This document shows positions 6,719 to 7,726 of a stretch of DNA of 7,726 nt, piece by piece. The notes under the pieces were generated by a model. That model made no database searches. It was not told the DNA's origin and saw only the letters and a program-made list of their open reading frames with translations. The DNA comes from Blautia sp. (GTDB lineage: Bacteria; Bacillota; Clostridia; Lachnospirales; Lachnospiraceae), in NCBI GenBank assembly GCA_030841965.1, contig JAUUSJ010000177.1, positions 1-7,726 on the forward strand, read 5' to 3'. The translations under genes were made by a program, and so were the position numbers. Numbering within the stretch: the stretch's first letter is position 1; the number at the start of each line of letters is the position of its first letter.

Positions 6719-7570
6719 ATGGAAAAGCAACAATCTATTCTAGATACGATTCATATTTTATATGATAATTTTTTTGAGCAGGAAAAGAAAATCGCCCAGT
6801 ATATTATTAGCCACCACAAAGAGACCGTCAATATGACTATCAGTGAGCTGGCGGCTGCAAGTGGCACGAGTGTAGCTACGGTCTCCCGTTTTTGCAAAAA
6901 ATGTGGGGTAGATGGTTTTCACCACTTAAAAATCGGACTTGCGCAGGAAATCGTAGATAACGATACAACAATGCCTGTCTCGAACACTATCTCAAGGCAG
7001 GATATTCCTCAATCTCTTCAAAATATTTTGGCAAATAAAATAGAAGAGCTAAAACAGACTATCTCTCTGATTGACTCCAACGAATTGAATCAGATTCTTG
7101 ACTGTATCAAGTCGGCAGATAATGTTCAACTTGTTGCCGTTGGAAATACAATTCCTGTCGCACTCGATGGAGCTTTTAAGTTAAATCAGATTGGAATTAA
7201 AGCGATAGCTGGAACAATCTGGGAGACTCAGCTTACTTATGCACTCAATCTAGGAAGGAAAGATGTGATGATTGCCATTTCTAATTCTGGTGAATCAAAA
7301 CAGGTTGTGAAAATGGTTCAGGCGGCAAAAAGGCAGGGAGCGATTACAATCGGAATTACGAATAATATTAGTTCTTCTGTCGGAAAGGAAGTCGATTATC
7401 ATATTCAGACTGCTACTAGAGAGAAGCTGTTTTTGAATGAGTTTTGTTTTTCTAGGGTTTCTGCTATGACTGTGATAGAGATTTTATATTTGTTCTTAAC
7501 TGTTGGACAGGAAAAAAGTTATGAGAAGGTTCGTAAGGCTGAGAATTTGATAGCGGATGAGAAATTGTAG
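6719..7570 (+). CDS. MurR/RpiR-family transcriptional regulator with SIS domain
   Basis: A 283-residue regulator. The N-terminal helix-turn-helix domain (about 1-77) contains MTISELAAASGTSVATVSRF (about 39-58) and then CKKCGVDGFHHLKIGL, the usual RpiR pattern. A C-terminal SIS domain (about 133-263) has ISNSGES (187-193), the loop that binds phosphosugars in this fold. The protein probably senses a sugar phosphate and represses or activates a sugar or amino-sugar pathway, but no such gene is in the window, so the ligand and targets are unknown. The frame is open back to an ATG at 6668. I chose 6719 because AAGGAG (6706-6711) sits seven bases upstream, the predicted transcription start is near 6683, and family homology begins with the next residues (QQSILDTI). 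It ends just before GA-rich repeats; no terminator is visible. Confidence 0.93.
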   Translation: MEKQQSILDTIHILYDNFFEQEKKIAQYIISHHKETVNMTISELAAASGTSVATVSRFCKKCGVDGFHHLKIGLAQEIVDNDTTMPVSNTISRQDIPQSLQNILANKIEELKQTISLIDSNELNQILDCIKSADNVQLVAVGNTIPVALDGAFKLNQIGIKAIAGTIWETQLTYALNLGRKDVMIAISNSGESKQVVKMVQAAKRQGAITIGITNNISSSVGKEVDYHIQTATREKLFLNEFCFSRVSAMTVIEILYLFLTVGQEKSYEKVRKAENLIADEKL

Positions 7571-7585
7571 GAAAGTGTAGGAAAG
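7566..7585 (+). repeat. Two adjacent 10-bp direct repeats over the RpiR stop codon
   Basis: TGTAGGAAAG occurs twice back to back (7566-7575 and 7576-7585), followed by a degenerate TGGGTGGGAAG. The first copy contains the TAG stop (7568-7570). It looks like local slippage at the start of the GA-rich region. Confidence 0.7.
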
Positions 7586-7599
7586 TGGGTGGGAAGATG

Positions 7600-7676
7600 G
7601 ACGCTGAAAAGAGAGGTTGAAAAGAGACGCTGAAAAGAGAGAGGTTGAAAAGAGACGCTGAGAGAGGAGAGAGGTA
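7600..7676 (+). repeat. GA-rich imperfect tandem repeat, period 26-28 bp
   Basis: GACGCTGA starts at 7600, 7626 and 7654. The first two copies continue with AAAGAGAG and then GGTTGAAAAGA, giving units of 26 and 28 bp. The third is truncated and diverges into GAGAGGAGAGAGGTA. The third unit is also the inner arm of the right inverted-repeat copy, so the array seems to have grown from that element. It has no CRISPR-like spacer structure. Minus-strand open frames here are low-complexity Ser/Phe/Leu strings caused by the repeat. Confidence 0.85.
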
Positions 7677-7714
7677 TCTGTCCCGCAAACACGTTCGTTC
7701 CCACGATTTTTCGA
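7651..7714 (-). repeat. Right copy of long inverted repeat
   Basis: Reverse-complement partner of bases 1-64. The 28-bp outer part (7687-7714) includes AACACGTTCGTTCCCACG and differs from the left copy at one base. The inner part (7651-7686) is similar with small gaps. Only 12 bases of flank (7715-7726) are visible, too few to find a target-site duplication, and the left copy has no visible flank at all. Confidence 0.85.
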
Positions 7715-7726
7715 CATACGCTGATT

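Noticed and set aside
6377..6733. 118-codon minus-strand open frame over the permease end and RpiR promoter
   Set aside because: It lies antisense to the conserved FtsX C-terminus and across a good plus-strand promoter; the protein shows no recognisable domain. It looks like a shadow frame.
7600..7676. Tandem repeat considered as a CRISPR array
   Set aside because: The units adjoin without unique spacers, are purine-rich and lack a palindromic repeat; no cas genes are nearby.
1..7714. Composite transposon
   Set aside because: No transposase, resolvase or integrase is encoded and no target duplication can be seen; only an inverted-repeat pair is supported.
7464..7717. Three overlapping minus-strand open frames of 61-74 codons rich in Ser, Phe and Leu
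   Set aside because: They are translations of the GA-rich tandem repeat and inverted repeat, low in complexity and overlapping in several frames; no convincing domain or ribosome site supports them.

Overview
This is an AT-rich, low-GC Gram-positive window. AAGGAGG-type Shine-Dalgarno sites, sigma-A-like promoters, a two-component system next to an FtsX-type ABC exporter, and a DUF362 protein together suggest a gut-type clostridium, plausibly Lachnospiraceae. The taxonomy is inferred from gene style only. All six confident protein genes lie on the plus strand.

Layout. (1) Bases 1-64 hold the left copy of a repeat whose inverted partner is at 7651-7714; the outer 28 bp match at 27 positions, so nearly the whole window sits between inverted repeats. 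(2) A monocistronic DUF362 gene (230-1090) has its own promoter and a strong intrinsic terminator (1176-1220). (3) A second promoter drives an OmpR-family response regulator (1416-2102) and an overlapping sensor kinase (2089-3078). (4) A 254-bp intergenic region follows. It carries three ACGAA repeats at exact 11-bp spacing (a likely response-regulator site), a -10 element, and a long leader with a small ORF and mutually exclusive pairings around the ABC Shine-Dalgarno. (5) An ATPase gene (3333-4019) and an 858-residue FtsX-type permease gene (4019-6595) overlap by one base. (6) A MurR/RpiR-family regulator (6719-7570) has its own promoter. (7) A GA-rich tandem repeat runs into the right inverted-repeat copy.

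Working model. The kinase has two membrane helices and almost no extracellular loop. It probably senses a membrane or envelope signal, perhaps through the transporter, and phosphorylates the regulator at Asp52. The regulator would then bind the 11-bp repeats and activate the ABC operon. This fits the known antimicrobial-peptide or cell-envelope-stress TCS/ABC modules of Firmicutes, although the permease topology (8 predicted helices, two large external domains) is not the classical BceB layout. The DUF362 and RpiR genes appear to be independent units; no sugar-metabolism target of RpiR is in the window.

The most interesting signals are the possible leader-peptide/translation-attenuation arrangement before the ABC genes, the helically phased operator, and the flanking inverted repeats with their partial internal relative upstream of the response regulator.
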